A stretch of 64,000 nucleotides of DNA from Rotaria socialis (lineage: Eukaryota; Rotifera; Eurotatoria; Philodinida; Philodinidae): NCBI GenBank assembly GCA_905331475.1, contig CAJNYU010002384.1:1-64000 (forward strand). Direction: 5' to 3'. Under the pieces are notes generated by a model that searched no databases, was not told the origin of the DNA, and saw nothing but the letters and a program-made list of their open reading frames with translations. A program made the translations under genes and the position numbers. Below are positions 29,841 to 41,874 of the stretch, in pieces. Positions within the stretch are counted from its first letter, which is position 1, and each line of letters starts with the position of its first letter.

Positions 29841-30176
29841 TTTTTTAAGAGCAAGGGTAGATCATTATCCGGATTTTTTTATCAGTATGGTATTACATGA
29901 AAAACATTCGATTGTTTACTGCGAAACCTGTTTTTTCAACATATTTTCATATAGTCAGCTTTATATTTTCTCCACATCTCAATTTAGTTACCCATGACTG
30001 TCCGCTTATCCTTATCGAATAATTATATGAACGAAAAACTAATAGGAGAGATTAAATAAGTCGTCGCTTTGCTTTGCTTTTGATAATCCAGACAATTTTT
30101 ATCCTTCAGGTATTATTACATGGCAGTATGATTCATTCAACTGGTACATTCATTTTTTCTCATGATGGACCAATTT
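29841..30176. other. Intergenic, nothing recognised
   Basis: Short AT-rich stretch between the tandem array and the small TIR element at 30177. Confidence 0.4.
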
Positions 30177-30259
30177 CCTAGGTCGAACTCACCCCATCGG
30201 ATCCGATAAAATCCGATAATTTTCCGCTGGGATCCGACTGTCGGATTGTTCATCCTGGG
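30177..30259. mobile_element. Miniature TIR element E, ATCCGA word
   Basis: CCTAGGTCGAACTC at the left and CCCAGGATGAACAATCC (other strand) at the right delimit only 83 bp. Inside, TCGGATCCGA and ATCCGATAA-type words occur five times. Word and ends are close to those of the larger element at 45820, so these look like two members of one family. Confidence 0.55.
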
Positions 30260-30767
30260 ATTATTTAAATATTAAGACTATAAGAAGTTTTCAAAATTTG
30301 CATTTATTTACATGTTTTTCCCAGAAGGCATTTTTGTTTTTACAGTAACATGCCATTCTCTATGACAAATCTACGATTCACATTTATAATGAATTCGTTC
30401 TGTATAATTGTCTTGAGTACATTGCTAGCTTTAATGTGCTATAAACTTTAAAATGCTGTAGAAAAACAAGAAGTCTTCTGGGAAAAAAGTACTAAAATGT
30501 AAATTTCGAAAATTGTATTTAATCTGAGTCTTTAAATAAATTGGGTTCTGTTAAGAGAAAAAGATGTATCGAATGAATGAATCATACTGTTTTATGCAGA
30601 TATACCTGCCGGATTTTGTTTGAAAAGGACAAATGATAAAGTCCTGTTGAAAACAATTAACGTAGATGTCTACATTATAGTAAGGCTCAAATATGTTATC
30701 GTATCTTTTAGATAGAGACAATTACATGCGTTTATTCTCTTTTCTTTTTAGTACTTCAGCGTTGACT
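30260..30767. other. Intergenic, nothing recognised
   Basis: AT-rich, no frames or repeats of note. Confidence 0.4.
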
Positions 30768-32115
30768 CTCATGTAAACATGAAACGCAAAGTTGACGCGT
30801 TGCAACGCGGCTTAGAAATAAAACGGGTTGAGATGCAGTTAAAAAAGTTTTCACGATGCATTCAAACGCGGTTTGATGTGAAACGCTTTAATGCGCAGTT
30901 AAAAATATTTTGCAACACGTTTAAACGCGATTAGAAAACAAGTGAACCGCGTGTCTTAACGCCTACCCAAAAAATATTTAACGCGTTCGAATGCATTTTA
31001 TCAATTAACTGCGTTCAAATCCGCCTCAGATATATTTTCAGTCGCGTTTGGACGCTATCATATTTCCGATCACTTTTTCACGCGTTCATTTCTTACTTAT
31101 CAGACGGGATTTTACTCCAAAAACAAAATCTCTAGAAGACTTAACCGCATGATCAAAATCGTCGGTTTACATATATTTTATTTATCAAGACTTCGTTAGA
31201 CTTTTTAATAAAGAATCTTCAAATGATGTTAAAATAGGCGCAAATTTAATTAAGCGTAAAGCATATATTCCATATTTCGCTAGAGTTTCTACAAATATTA
31301 ATCAGACAAATCGCAATAGTTTGCAGTTATCCAGTGCCTTTTTAGCTGACTGAAAAATACTATTGTTTAAATTATATGATTAACAAATTTTATCATACTT
31401 CTACTAAATAAATTGTATGAATAATTATTTATTCATTAAATCCTTTGATAAAATTATTTATCATGTTACCAATGCGATTAAATATTTTTTTATAATATTA
31501 ATCACATTTATAGTAGACGATCAAAAAAGATATCTTTTTAATAAAACATAATAATAAAATTATTTAAAAAGATAAAGTAAAATAAATCAGATTACCTGTT
31601 AATTATTTTACTTCGAAAAAAGTGCATGTTATTGAAATAAAGTATTTAAGCGGTGAAATTTTCATTCATATATATTTTATTTTGAACGAGAAAAACCTTC
31701 CAGCTATATAGCAAAGTGGTCTATCTGAACGGCTTCTGATTACTGGTTCATCTGTTCAAATCTAATCATCATCGCGTAAGGTAAAATTCAATCCAGCTGT
31801 CAGGTTCGTCTTAGTGCATCAATAAATATTGAGACTGCGGACTCAGTTCGAATTTGAGAAGCTAAGATGCATTCTGGTATATTTTTCCAAATTTTTATAT
31901 TTTATATGAAACGCGTTTAGACGTGTCTTCGTTAAAAAACGGGTTTGAACGCAAGTCAAATTACGAACACATCCAGACGCGTGTCTAAAACAAATTGCGT
32001 CTAAACTCTTCGTTTGTTTCACCAGAGACGCGTTCAAACGTGTTCATCCTTAGCAATCAGCATGCAAATAAAATGCGTTTCAGACGCGTTTTTAGGTTAA
32101 ACAAATTCACATGGG
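30768..32115. mobile_element. TIR element C with AACGCGTT word arrays and tRNA-like module
   Basis: The left end CTCATGTAAACATG and right end (other strand) CCCATGTGAATTTG are related but imperfect. From 30781 to 31090 the palindromic word AACGCGTT and variants (AACGCGGTT, AACGCTTT, AACGCGATT, GACGCGTT) occur about fifteen times. They return at 31908-32095 about eight times. The AT-rich middle has no transposase frame. A tRNA-like A-box/B-box pair lies at 31708-31763. The plan (ends, words near both ends, tRNA-like module about 70 percent along) matches elements A and B. Confidence 0.65.
31701..31770 (+). promoter_or_regulatory. tRNA-like internal Pol III promoter module in element C
   Basis: ATAGCAAAGTGGTCTATC at 31708 matches a tRNA A-box/D-arm. 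CTGTTCAAATCTAATC at 31752 resembles the T-arm/B-box. Between them, GGCTTCTGATTACTGGTT looks like an anticodon arm. The outer stem is weak, so it is not annotated as a tRNA gene. Confidence 0.5.
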
Positions 32116-34390
32116 TATATATTTTCACTATTTTTTTTGTTTTCACAATTATTTGAAGTACTCTTTATTAAAACGAACAGTATCATAAGTAACTTTACAA
32201 GTATCACTTTGATTTATTTTATGGACCTGTAGTTGAGTATATCGTCAATTAGATTCGCTTTTGCAAGCAAATTTAAATAAAGGTCAAAAGATAATAGTTA
32301 TATAATCATTAAATCCTCTGTATAACGAATGATACATAATAAATAGCTAAAGATATTTCCCTCATGGCGAGACATGCCACGATATATTATAGATTCTGCT
32401 CCAAGCTCATGAAATAGAGAATTGGTTATTATAAAAAAGATGAATAGCTTTTTTATTTCAAGTAAGCTTTACTCGTCTATGAAACACGCGATAGAATAAG
32501 AGATGTGAGACTAAAATCTCATATTGTTGTCTTCAGACATCCATCGATTTCTAAAAGTCTGTATTCCGCACGTCGATACGAAATGTATAATATTCAACAG
32601 TACTACATAGAGCATTTTCCGTTCCATGTTTCTAAGGTCGTTTCAGGGCTTCTGATAATCTTGTGACAAGTCCAAAGGCTGATAGCTAACACCTCACGAG
32701 ATTTGCTTTTGAACATGCTTCATAGGCGTGACTTTGAAAAAGTCAAGCAAATTCTATAAAGAGTTTTTAATTTTATTATCAAAGGTAGGTTTGAAATATT
32801 CCAAATTAAAAATAAACAATCAGATTTGCTTATCAGAAAATGGACTTGAGCCTTGTTGTTAAATTGCGAAATATCGTAAGATTCGTAAATACACGAGTTG
32901 TACTACAGCATAATTCGGCATTCTGAGAACAATTTATTCAAAAATAGACTAAATAAATGTTTTATTTCAATATCTTGAGACGTGTTCTAACGAGAGAAGA
33001 AAGATCTTGACTGATTATATACTGTTTTTTCTTTTCGCTTAAAATATTATTGCTGAAGTATTTAAATAATTCCTATTTAATCATGCCGATTATTTAATTC
33101 CAGTATCAATGCAAATCATGACATATCTATTAAGCTTGATGGGACAATATTACCGATCCAATTCATCTCACAAAGAATAAATGGAATTTCGGGTAATGCA
33201 GTTGATGGAAAAAATGTAAACATCATTTGATTATTCTCTTAACTTAATTGAAAAAAATTAATAATCGAAGAACTAGAAATATAATAGCTTATAATATATG
33301 CAATGAAATATTTTGCTTTATTATATTATATTTTTAGAATGAAGCTTTTTCAAACAACACATATAGACTATTTTAGTTAACAAGCATCCGACGTAAATCC
33401 TAGACACCAATAAATTATGAAAAATCATGACTTGATTCCCTACTGATGTCTAAGTAAAACTGTTGATCTATTAATATGTCTTACTTAAAGAAAATCCGAT
33501 TGAATTTCTATTAGTATGAGACAGGAAAACCAGTTCTGAAAAGAATGCTTTTTAATGATTAGATTTTTTCAACTGTAATCCGCGGGTACATGTTTTTAGC
33601 GTGTGGTGACACAGCTTGCTAGAATATTACTTGATTAGTAAAGCGGATATTCTTTTTACCGCTCTCCGGATGTCTTCGAAATAAAGCAAAAAAAAAAACT
33701 TTCATAGTACTGGCTTTGTATTGGCACTCCAAACATTTTCTTTCTTCACTCTACGATTGTCATGATGATAATAGGAGAGCTTTCAGTAACCAAAGAATTT
33801 TACCCTGAATCATTAATTATTTCTCACAGATTCTTGTGTAGTACCTAAAAAACCTTTCATCTAGAATGGTAAGTAACATTTCATTTTATTAAAAAGATAT
33901 TTTTGTTTTGTAAGTACATAGTAAAGAAAACAACCACATTCATATAACAATAAAAATTAATCTAGAATGATTGCTGATTGACAAGTATTAGGACAAGAAA
34001 AATATTGACACATTAATGTCAAAAGCTAAAAATAGCATTTCTTTATTGATTTATTATTAGAGAAGATTTAGAGTGAAGATTGAATATTGTTTTCATTTAT
34101 GCTATTACACGCATTCCTTCAAGAAGCAAAATTAAGTTCATTATCATGGTAGTAACTATTTTGAAAATATAATGAAAATTTAACAATAATAATGTTACAT
34201 AATCTACACGCAACAACCGATGAGATTTCATTATTTGTTAAACTCCGTATAAATAAGCATATTTGTATTGTTATATTTATGCAATTCAATAAGTAATAAT
34301 CAAAGGCTTTAACTGACTTAATCCAATCCAATCAAATTAAAACAAAATTCAATGGTAAAAACGGGAAAAATATTTTTTTCTAATGACATG
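32116..34390. other. Gene-poor AT-rich region
   Basis: No frame above 70 codons and no recognisable domain on either strand. No inverted ends or arrays were found. Confidence 0.4.
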
Positions 34391-34807
34391 CACAAGGAGG
34401 AACAAACTGATTTCCAGGCATAGAAATCACTAGAAATCATCATACATTAAAGATGTGAATAACGACTCAGTTGTTAGAAATTACAAGAAACAAATGTAAA
34501 TAAATGTAACTCACAGAAATTCTCGAACTATATAGTGAAAGAAAATATTGATTTCTATTGATTACTGATGATTTTTACTGATTTCCTTTTTTTTCCAGAA
34601 TGTGCAATGTTCTCCATAGCCACTGTTGATTTCTATTGATTTCTCATCATTTTTCAACATTTCTGAACGTTTCCAATGATTTCTGCTGGTTTGCAATGAT
34701 CATATAAAAACTGATTTCCAGCCATAGAAATCAGTGGGAATCACTAGAAATCACTGGGAATCATAAGAAATCAAAGAAATCAAGAAATCACTTTGATCTC
34801 ACTTGGA
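34391..34807. mobile_element. TIR element F with TAGAAATCA word array
   Basis: Left CACAAGGAGGAACAAACTGA and right (other strand) TCCAAGTGAGATCAAAGTGA are related inverted ends, each leading into TGATTTC. The interior carries AGAAATCA or TGATTTCT at least twenty times, mostly in one orientation on each side (34410-34510 and 34700-34795 one way, 34540-34690 the other). CATG flanks both sides and could be a 4-bp target duplication. The unit is 417 bp without a coding frame. Confidence 0.6.
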
Positions 34808-37145
34808 CATGCATTAGTTATTAATTCTATTGATGCGCCAGATTCTTTTTAAGTTGTACTTCACAGAAATTTATTTTCCTAGTTTATTTGATAACTGTAT
34901 ATGGGTAGCTTTGTAAGCGGTAAGCAGTTGGAATACACGTAGTGTCAAGCAAATCTGAATTTTATTAATTAATTAGAAAAAAACAGATATGCATTAATAT
35001 CTAAGTGAAGCTCAACTGTAGAAGCTAAAAATAAAATATTTGATGTCTGATTACCAGAATAATGTTTAAATAAAGATAATGTGACATTAATTATAATAGA
35101 ATAAACAAAACAAAAAAGCTGAAGTAGTATATAAACAAATGCAACTGTTTTTTGTTTTGTTAATCATATAGTTAGATAAGATAAGATAATTTAAAAAAAG
35201 GATATCTACATATAATTAGCCATTTGTTTATATATGACAAAATTAGATTATTTACTTTATCTCGATGGAATTTTTCTACCACAGGTCATTCTTTAGAATC
35301 CAGTGAGATTCTAAGGAAAAAATTCAGTAACATAATATACTTATCAGTGGGCAGAAAAAATATTTTCCAATCAACTTTTGCTTCTTAACCCCACATAGTT
35401 TTGTATGAATCGAAAAAATATGAGAAATAATACGTCGCGCAATAACCCAATTGCGACGATTGCTTAATAAAAATTTCTCTTTGAATGTTTGGAGAGAAAC
35501 TTTGAAGTTCATATGAAAGTAAGTAATGTTTTTGTGTCTACATATTGTTTTTCTCCGTTGTTCCTGATGCTCTTCAGTCACAGTAGGCAATTTAAGCTCT
35601 TTGATTACTCATAATACTTTTGATAGAAAGTCTGAAGAGCATTTTGCTCAAAAATAATTTGTAAGCTATAATCATTAAATAAGTCATATCTATTGAGCCA
35701 ATTCTGCACCATAAAACCATAGCAAGAAGTGATTCTTATTATTTAGAAAACCTGTATACATACGTATATACATAAGTGAATGTGAGAAAAGATTTTTATG
35801 TTTGTACCTCTATGGCAATTTAATAACAGTAAAGTATTCTTTTAATTAAAAAATGAATGACTTATTATTGTAAATGATATGATACAGAAAACCAAGTAAA
35901 AACGATTCTTAGTATCGTTCATGTTACTAAATAATAAATAGTTATTTTAACTATATCTTTATATGAAAAGATGAATCAAAAGAACAATAAGGAGTCGCTT
36001 TAGAAACACTAGAGATAAATCAATATAATAATGTAAAAGATATTTATCTTGTATCTACTTTCACACTCTTGCAAAACTCCTAGTGTAATTATCACAGCGA
36101 TATTTTCGTACGTTTCTATTTTTATTAATAAAATAGAGCATTAACAATACAAGTGAACATTTATTTGACTACACCAATTGATTTCATCTGTAGGAATCTG
36201 ATACATGCAACTTAATGCTTGATATTCTTTAATCTCCAGATGTTCTTTTTAATATATCAAACATTCTAATCTAGAGCTATCAAATATCTTCCCTAGTTAT
36301 TTACCAAGGGTTTCAAGCTACTTACTGATTAATTGATCTTAATCTAGCAAAGTTTCTTTTACGAAGTTTATTTCCAGTCGATGAATCGAACAAATATAAG
36401 AAATTGATTATTAAGTTCGCTAGCAGACTTTTTCTAAACAAACCATGTCATATTGGACTGTCGCAGTGGTATGACTGAAAAGTCTTTAAATGTTCAAGTA
36501 ATTTTTCCTATGATTAAGTAAGGAATTAGAGAAGAAAAAGTGTTTCAATAAATCTAATACTATATTAGTTTTGTTGACAACGAAAAAAATTTCATATCCG
36601 ATGTAAATGTTTTCTAATCAAAAACGAGGTTTTATCGCAAATATAAGTTTTCTTACGGTTCATGGTGCTTGCAAACTTGACTAGAATTCAAAGAATATTT
36701 CCTATTGGTGTAGTGACAATCTTTTTTCAATAAAATTCATATTTCTTTATCGTTCAGTTATTTTCTTTTTGTAGAGAAATCTGGTTTCGTAGTTCGTTAG
36801 TGTAACGTCGTTTTATCGCGCAAGAATAACAAAATGGAAAAGAACCAGAAAGCGAGAATAATTCTTCTATTTAGTCTTTTTTACTCTGTTCTTTTCTTGC
36901 TATCATTTTGAGCATGCGTAGAAACTTATAGGTTCTGTAAAATTTCTTTCTTTGTTTGATATTTTTCACAAAATCACTTATTTTGATAATCTATTGAGCT
37001 TTGTAAATACAATAGGATGTCCTGTTGAGAAAAAGAAGGAAAAACAAAGATCATTTACATTATATAATAGAGCAGTAGGATCAGTAAAAGGGTAAGACAT
37101 GAAATGTTTTATGTTTTGTGATTTTTTCAGTGTTTTCTTAAAATG
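34808..37145. other. Gene-poor AT-rich region
   Basis: Only short frames (88 aa minus at 35324-35590, 66 aa minus at 36978-37178) with no recognisable features. A short direct repeat GTGTTTTCTTA near 37131 recurs after the palindrome that follows. Confidence 0.4.
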
Positions 37146-37587
37146 AATGCATGGATATAACACTGCGACGAAGATCATATTTCAATTTTCATTGAAAATT
37201 TTTATTTATTTCGAGCTATTCGACAATTATCAATTGTCGTCACCAGGAAATAGTAACGCAAAAAGCAAGTACAACTATATATAACAATACATAAAAGGAG
37301 TATACATGTGGCAGTTTATAAATCAAAGAAAACACTTTTACAAATTGAAACATATTTTAATGAATTAATTACTTTAAATGCGTTTCAATTTGTAAAAGTG
37401 TTTTCTTTGATTTATAAACTGCCACATGAATACTCCTTTTATGTATTGTTATATATAGTTGTACTTGCTTTTTGCGTTACTATTTCCTGGTGACGACAAT
37501 TGATAATTGTCGAATAGCTCGAAATAAATAAAAATTTTCGATGAAAATTGAAATATGATCTTCGTCGCAGTGTTATATCCATGCATT
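37146..37587. repeat. Near-perfect palindrome, 205-bp arms, 32-bp spacer
   Basis: Bases 37146-37350 are the reverse complement of 37383-37587 with very few mismatches (for example ATTGAAAATT versus ATCGAAAATT). The centre is at 37366.5. The arms are far better preserved than those of the fold-back elements at 5168 and 40510, so the inversion is recent or the arms are kept alike by conversion. GTGTTTTCTTA flanks the left (about 37131) and right (about 37606) sides in direct orientation. A 61-codon frame inside is a by-product of the palindrome. It could be a young fold-back MITE, or a source of hairpin RNA. Confidence 0.9.
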
Positions 37588-39737
37588 AATTATTTATTTC
37601 CATCTGTGTTTTCTTATATTGAAATCCTTTTGTTGCAAATTGACAAATAAATAATATTTCATACTAATGTAGCTCGATATTTTTGACTATTGCTTTCAGT
37701 AGAAAATAAACGCAATTCCAACAATGCAATACATGTCTATCCATCTGCATATCGAGATATTCGGTAAACAGATCTGGTCGAATTATTCGTACTCTTGTTT
37801 TTTTTCTACGTATGACATTGAAAAATCATTAATTCCGCCCATTTTTTCCTCGCATCAACAATTCGGTATATACTTCACTTACTCTACACATAAGAACTAG
37901 AAATTATTTCCGATGATACTCTTTGCTTGATTGAACTTCAACTACTATGAGTACGTAGAAAATTGAAAAATGCCGAGAATAATATCACCATGATATTGAA
38001 CATGTTGACCGCTGAAGCTAATCAGTTGAATTATTAAAATCTTCAGATTTGCCATGAATGCGTATTGTCAAAGATCATATATGTTAATTAATATGTCAAT
38101 CCTATTTAACACATAACATCTAAATCTTCTTTTATATATATATATATATATTATTGTTCGTGTTTAAAATTATGATGATTAATAGAAACATAGGACGCCG
38201 TTTTTGATAAAAAAAACTAATTCATGTAATCTACGATGTCAATTAAATTAATTATAATTCTTTACTATACTATATAGTAGGATTAACTAGATCAAGATGG
38301 CTGAGTTAGTTAGCAATTACTATTCCTCACCTTTTTTTTTTTTGCTATAAGTTACTATGTATGTTTGATTAAAATAGATTCGTTGGTTATTTAAGATGAT
38401 AAATAGAAGGAATCTTGCAGTTATTCTTTACACATGCATTACTTCCTCACGGGTTTGGATCAGGAAATCGAGTGTTAGATCAATCCCATGAGTAATACAT
38501 CTGATGTTGTTATTGAATACGAGAACTAATATATATATATATATTATTTGAGACAGAAAGAAAGGAAAAGAATATGACAACTAGTATGCGATTGATTATT
38601 TCTTCAGCGAAAAATGAATTTCTGATTAGAATCAGTGAGTAATATATTTTAATTTCTATATTAATTATAATTCTGATCACATTGCCATAGTGTCGTGCAG
38701 TACAAATAGTCTTACAGTTCATATACACCTATTATAAGTGTTCCTTCATGTTTAGTAGGCCATTGAAATTTAACGGAGGATTGCATACTTTTTGTTGATC
38801 TATCTGCATACAAATAAGTTATTTCGACAGAATACTATCAGACTCGTTTCTATTTTTCTCCATTTCGTTTTGCGCACTATCGTAATCTTCGCATACTGTC
38901 AAAAACTATTGTATGCAATACTATCTTAATCGAACTCAGCAATCATAGTCAAAGGCTATTCTATTTGTTTTTTATTTTAAATTTACATTCAGTCAACTAC
39001 GCACACTGAAGACATTTCCTGATTATTTGTTCGACTTTGCCACTATTAATGAAGTGCCTATACTAATTGCATAAAAGAAGCGACACGTCCTTGAAAACTT
39101 CCTCTTTCGTCAGCGAACTTATTTTTATTATTCCTATCTTTTTTATGTTTTTTTTATTATATTGTGTCATTTCTATTTTTTTTAATATTAATCTAACTAT
39201 CTATTCTCTCATTTATGTGCATTTCTTCTTAGTGACATATGACAAAATAAAATTAGAAAATGTTTTGACATTCATGCTTTTACACAAATTAAATTATTCG
39301 GCTCATTTATTTCATCAGTTTAGGAGATCACTTGAGCTGAGAATACTGCTACTTATTAGTTACGTTAGCTTCATTGATTTTATTCATCGTTAGATAGAAC
39401 ATCTTTTAATATGGTCAATATTATTTCTCTGATTTTTCCGCTGGAGAAACGCTTGATAAGCGAAGATATCGGAAAGAGTATTAAATACGGGAAAATAAAA
39501 TTGAATTCTTTCACAGATCATCAGAGAAACTATTGCAAATATTTTACTCTCTAAACTTATGACGCAGTAAAGTGAAACACAATCTTGCCATAGAAAACGA
39601 TTTTTTTCTCTTTCTTTTGAATGTGAAGTGCTTTTGTATTGTTTTAGAATATAATTAATTACTGAAAATTGCAAAATTGAAGTCATTAGAAAATATTTAG
39701 AATGAAAAAAGCATGTAATAGAATTTCATAGAAAAGA
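37588..39737. other. Gene-poor AT-rich region
   Basis: Contains (AT)n runs near 38133-38152 and 38520-38545 and a short imperfect hairpin at 38433-38500 (GCATTACTTCCTCACGGG paired with CCCATGAGTAATAC). Frames of 72-108 codons at 38510-39686 are AT-biased and were not recognised. Confidence 0.4.
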
Positions 39738-40180
39738 AGCTGTTAGCGCTATCTCTCGGTGATTAAAAATCTGAAAAACGGCATGATCACTGCAGGAAAT
39801 CACATGAAGATGGCGTATTCAAAAGAGTTCTTTGTAGATTTGGTGAGACAGCTCGTTTGACGCTACCAGTGATGATCTACGCTAGGCTGGAACCGCGTCT
39901 CTGGTGGGCTGCGCTAGGTCTGAAGATTGTCTGTCACGCTATGTGATGGTTTCTGAATATATTGCGTAACAGTCTGTGATGGGCACTCAATTCATATGGT
40001 ACTAATTAGTCAATTAATTAAAGCGTATGTCACGATCTGTAGTCATTGCTGAAGACCGTTTGTCACGCCCTAGGTAAATTACCCGTCGGTAATGGTCTGT
40101 GTGCGGAGGGGGGGGGGGGGATATCAAAAGTTTGTACCCTAAACACTTCAATACTTCTTTCAGGTCGTGTTGTACAAAAT
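39738..40180 (+). mobile_element. Dispersed repeat family I, copy 2
   Basis: Starts AGCTGTTAGCGCTATC, like the copy at 57737, and ends TTTCAGGTCGTGTTGTACAAAAT, like both other copies. The inside has repeated GGTCTGTGATGG, TCTGTCACG and related words in both orientations, then a run of 13 G at 40108 before the 3' module. Length is 443 bp. The sub-terminal AAAATCTGAAAAACGGCATG is a weak inverted match to the 3' end. Confidence 0.65.
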
Positions 40181-40509
40181 GAAGTGTACTATATAATTTC
40201 TTTATCAATGATGAACACAATCAGGAAGTGTTCATCTGATTACATTTTTCATAGCATGATTCAATCTAATGAAGTCGACAACGTGTTATTCCTTCAGTGA
40301 AGGAATTCTACTAAGCACCCTGTGATCTATTCGAGAAAGCAAAAATTATCGATCTAGAAATGTCATGATCTCACGCGTTTGTAATCAGATGGGAATAAAA
40401 TATCTCGTCTTATTCATTATGTAAATAATGATAATAACTTATTATTCTAATAGACAATATTATATTTGTTTCAATTCCGTAGAAATATAAATATAAAAAT
40501 ATATATATA
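40181..40509. other. Intergenic, nothing recognised
   Basis: Short AT-rich spacer between two repeat elements, ending in an AT run. Confidence 0.4.
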
Positions 40510-41217
40510 CATAGGACAGTCAAAAAGTAATGGCAAGAGTACTTTAGTTTGTTATAAGAAACCTTAAAAGTCTTTCTTTCTATATAGTCTGATAGAGAAA
40601 AAAAATGCTGTATTTTTCTATGCCATTTGATTATACTTCAAGTAATCTAATGATAATAAATTTTCGGTAAAACGTTTTTCGTTATCATGTCTGCTGGATC
40701 ACAACAGAAGAGACAGATTAGTTTCAGTCTCTTAATAGATTTTATCAACAATCAAAATGTATCATAAGATGTAGCGTGAAAAGCTCTACATTTTATATAC
40801 GACCAATTATTTTCTAGCTACACTGTTTTGTTTTCAAAAATACACAAAGGTTTGGGGAACTGAACTTTGGGCATTGCGAAAACTGGTATCACAGAATTTT
40901 CCTTTTTATGAAGACGGTTACAATAAGCTTTACTGTGAAGATTTTAGAGCTTTTACGCTGCATCTTATGGTATACTTTGATTGTTGACATGATGTATTAA
41001 GGGACTGAAAACTGCAATTCAAACTTACATCCAGTAGATATGGTAACGAAAAAAGTCTCACCCAAAATTTATTATCATTAGATTAGTTGAAGTAGAATCA
41101 AGCAGCATAGAAAAATAGAGCATTATTTTCTCTATCAGAATATATAGAAAGAAAGGTTTTTAAAGCTTCTTATAACAAATTAAAGTACCATTGCCATTAC
41201 TTTTTGACTGCCCTATG
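40510..41217. mobile_element. Fold-back Tc1/mariner-like MITE K, 708 bp
   Basis: Ends CATAGGACAGTCAAAAAGTA and (other strand) CATAGGGCAGTCAAAAAGTA continue as inverted repeats through ATGGCAA, TTTGTTATAAGAA and TCTATCAGAATATATAG. Further inward, matched segments (40679-40800 with 40935-41075) extend the pairing almost to the centre, leaving a loop of roughly 130 bp. TA repeats flank both sides, as expected for TA target sites. No transposase frame is present. The end type resembles mariner-superfamily MITEs. Confidence 0.8.
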
Positions 41218-41874
41218 TATATATATATATATATATATGAATAGTTTCTGATCGAGATCATTAAGCAGTTGAACAAATAGTAGGTATTACAAATATTTAT
41301 AATAGGAGATATTTTTCATATTTACATGTAAAATATAAAAAGTTTCGATGAACATTAATTTCCGCATGGCGTATTTATCATCTGCGAGTGTAAGGAAAAA
41401 CAAAATACGACTAAACCGAATGAATACTATTTTCTTGTCAGCACAATTTTCAAAGTTATCGAGTAACATATTTCTCTTCGAGTTATTAAACATTTTCATG
41501 TGAATATTAGATTCTATTTTTAGTAAGCTGTTCGCTATGAAAGATCTATTGCTATCATTATTATTATCATCCTTAAGCTCTACAGGTAACATTTCATGGT
41601 GACAGATTGATTTAACCTAGAAGGATACTTATAAATGTCAACATTTGCTATTTATATCAAAAATAGGAAATACTTCACTAGTTCGCCTAGTAAATACGTC
41701 CATCGTGCATGCTACTTTCAAAAGCAGTCTGTTATGAATGACATATATATTCAGTTAAATCCATCAGGTTTATACTTAACTTTTCTTTTCATGTTTTTTC
41801 TCATTCCGAGAAAAAATATATGTCAATACTTAGATTTTCAAAGTAGTGACATTTTAGTTTTGTTCTAGATCGAT
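41218..41874. other. GPCR upstream region
   Basis: Begins with (AT)n (41218-41240). Two frames, 101 aa minus at 41287-41592 and 77 aa plus at 41635-41868, lack recognisable features. A 3' splice-like TTTTGTTCTAG ends at 41868, six bases before the receptor start codon. Confidence 0.45.

Noticed and set aside
37308..37493. 61-codon frame on the plus strand
   Set aside because: It spans the centre of the near-perfect palindrome, so its second half is the complement of its first. It has no protein-like features.
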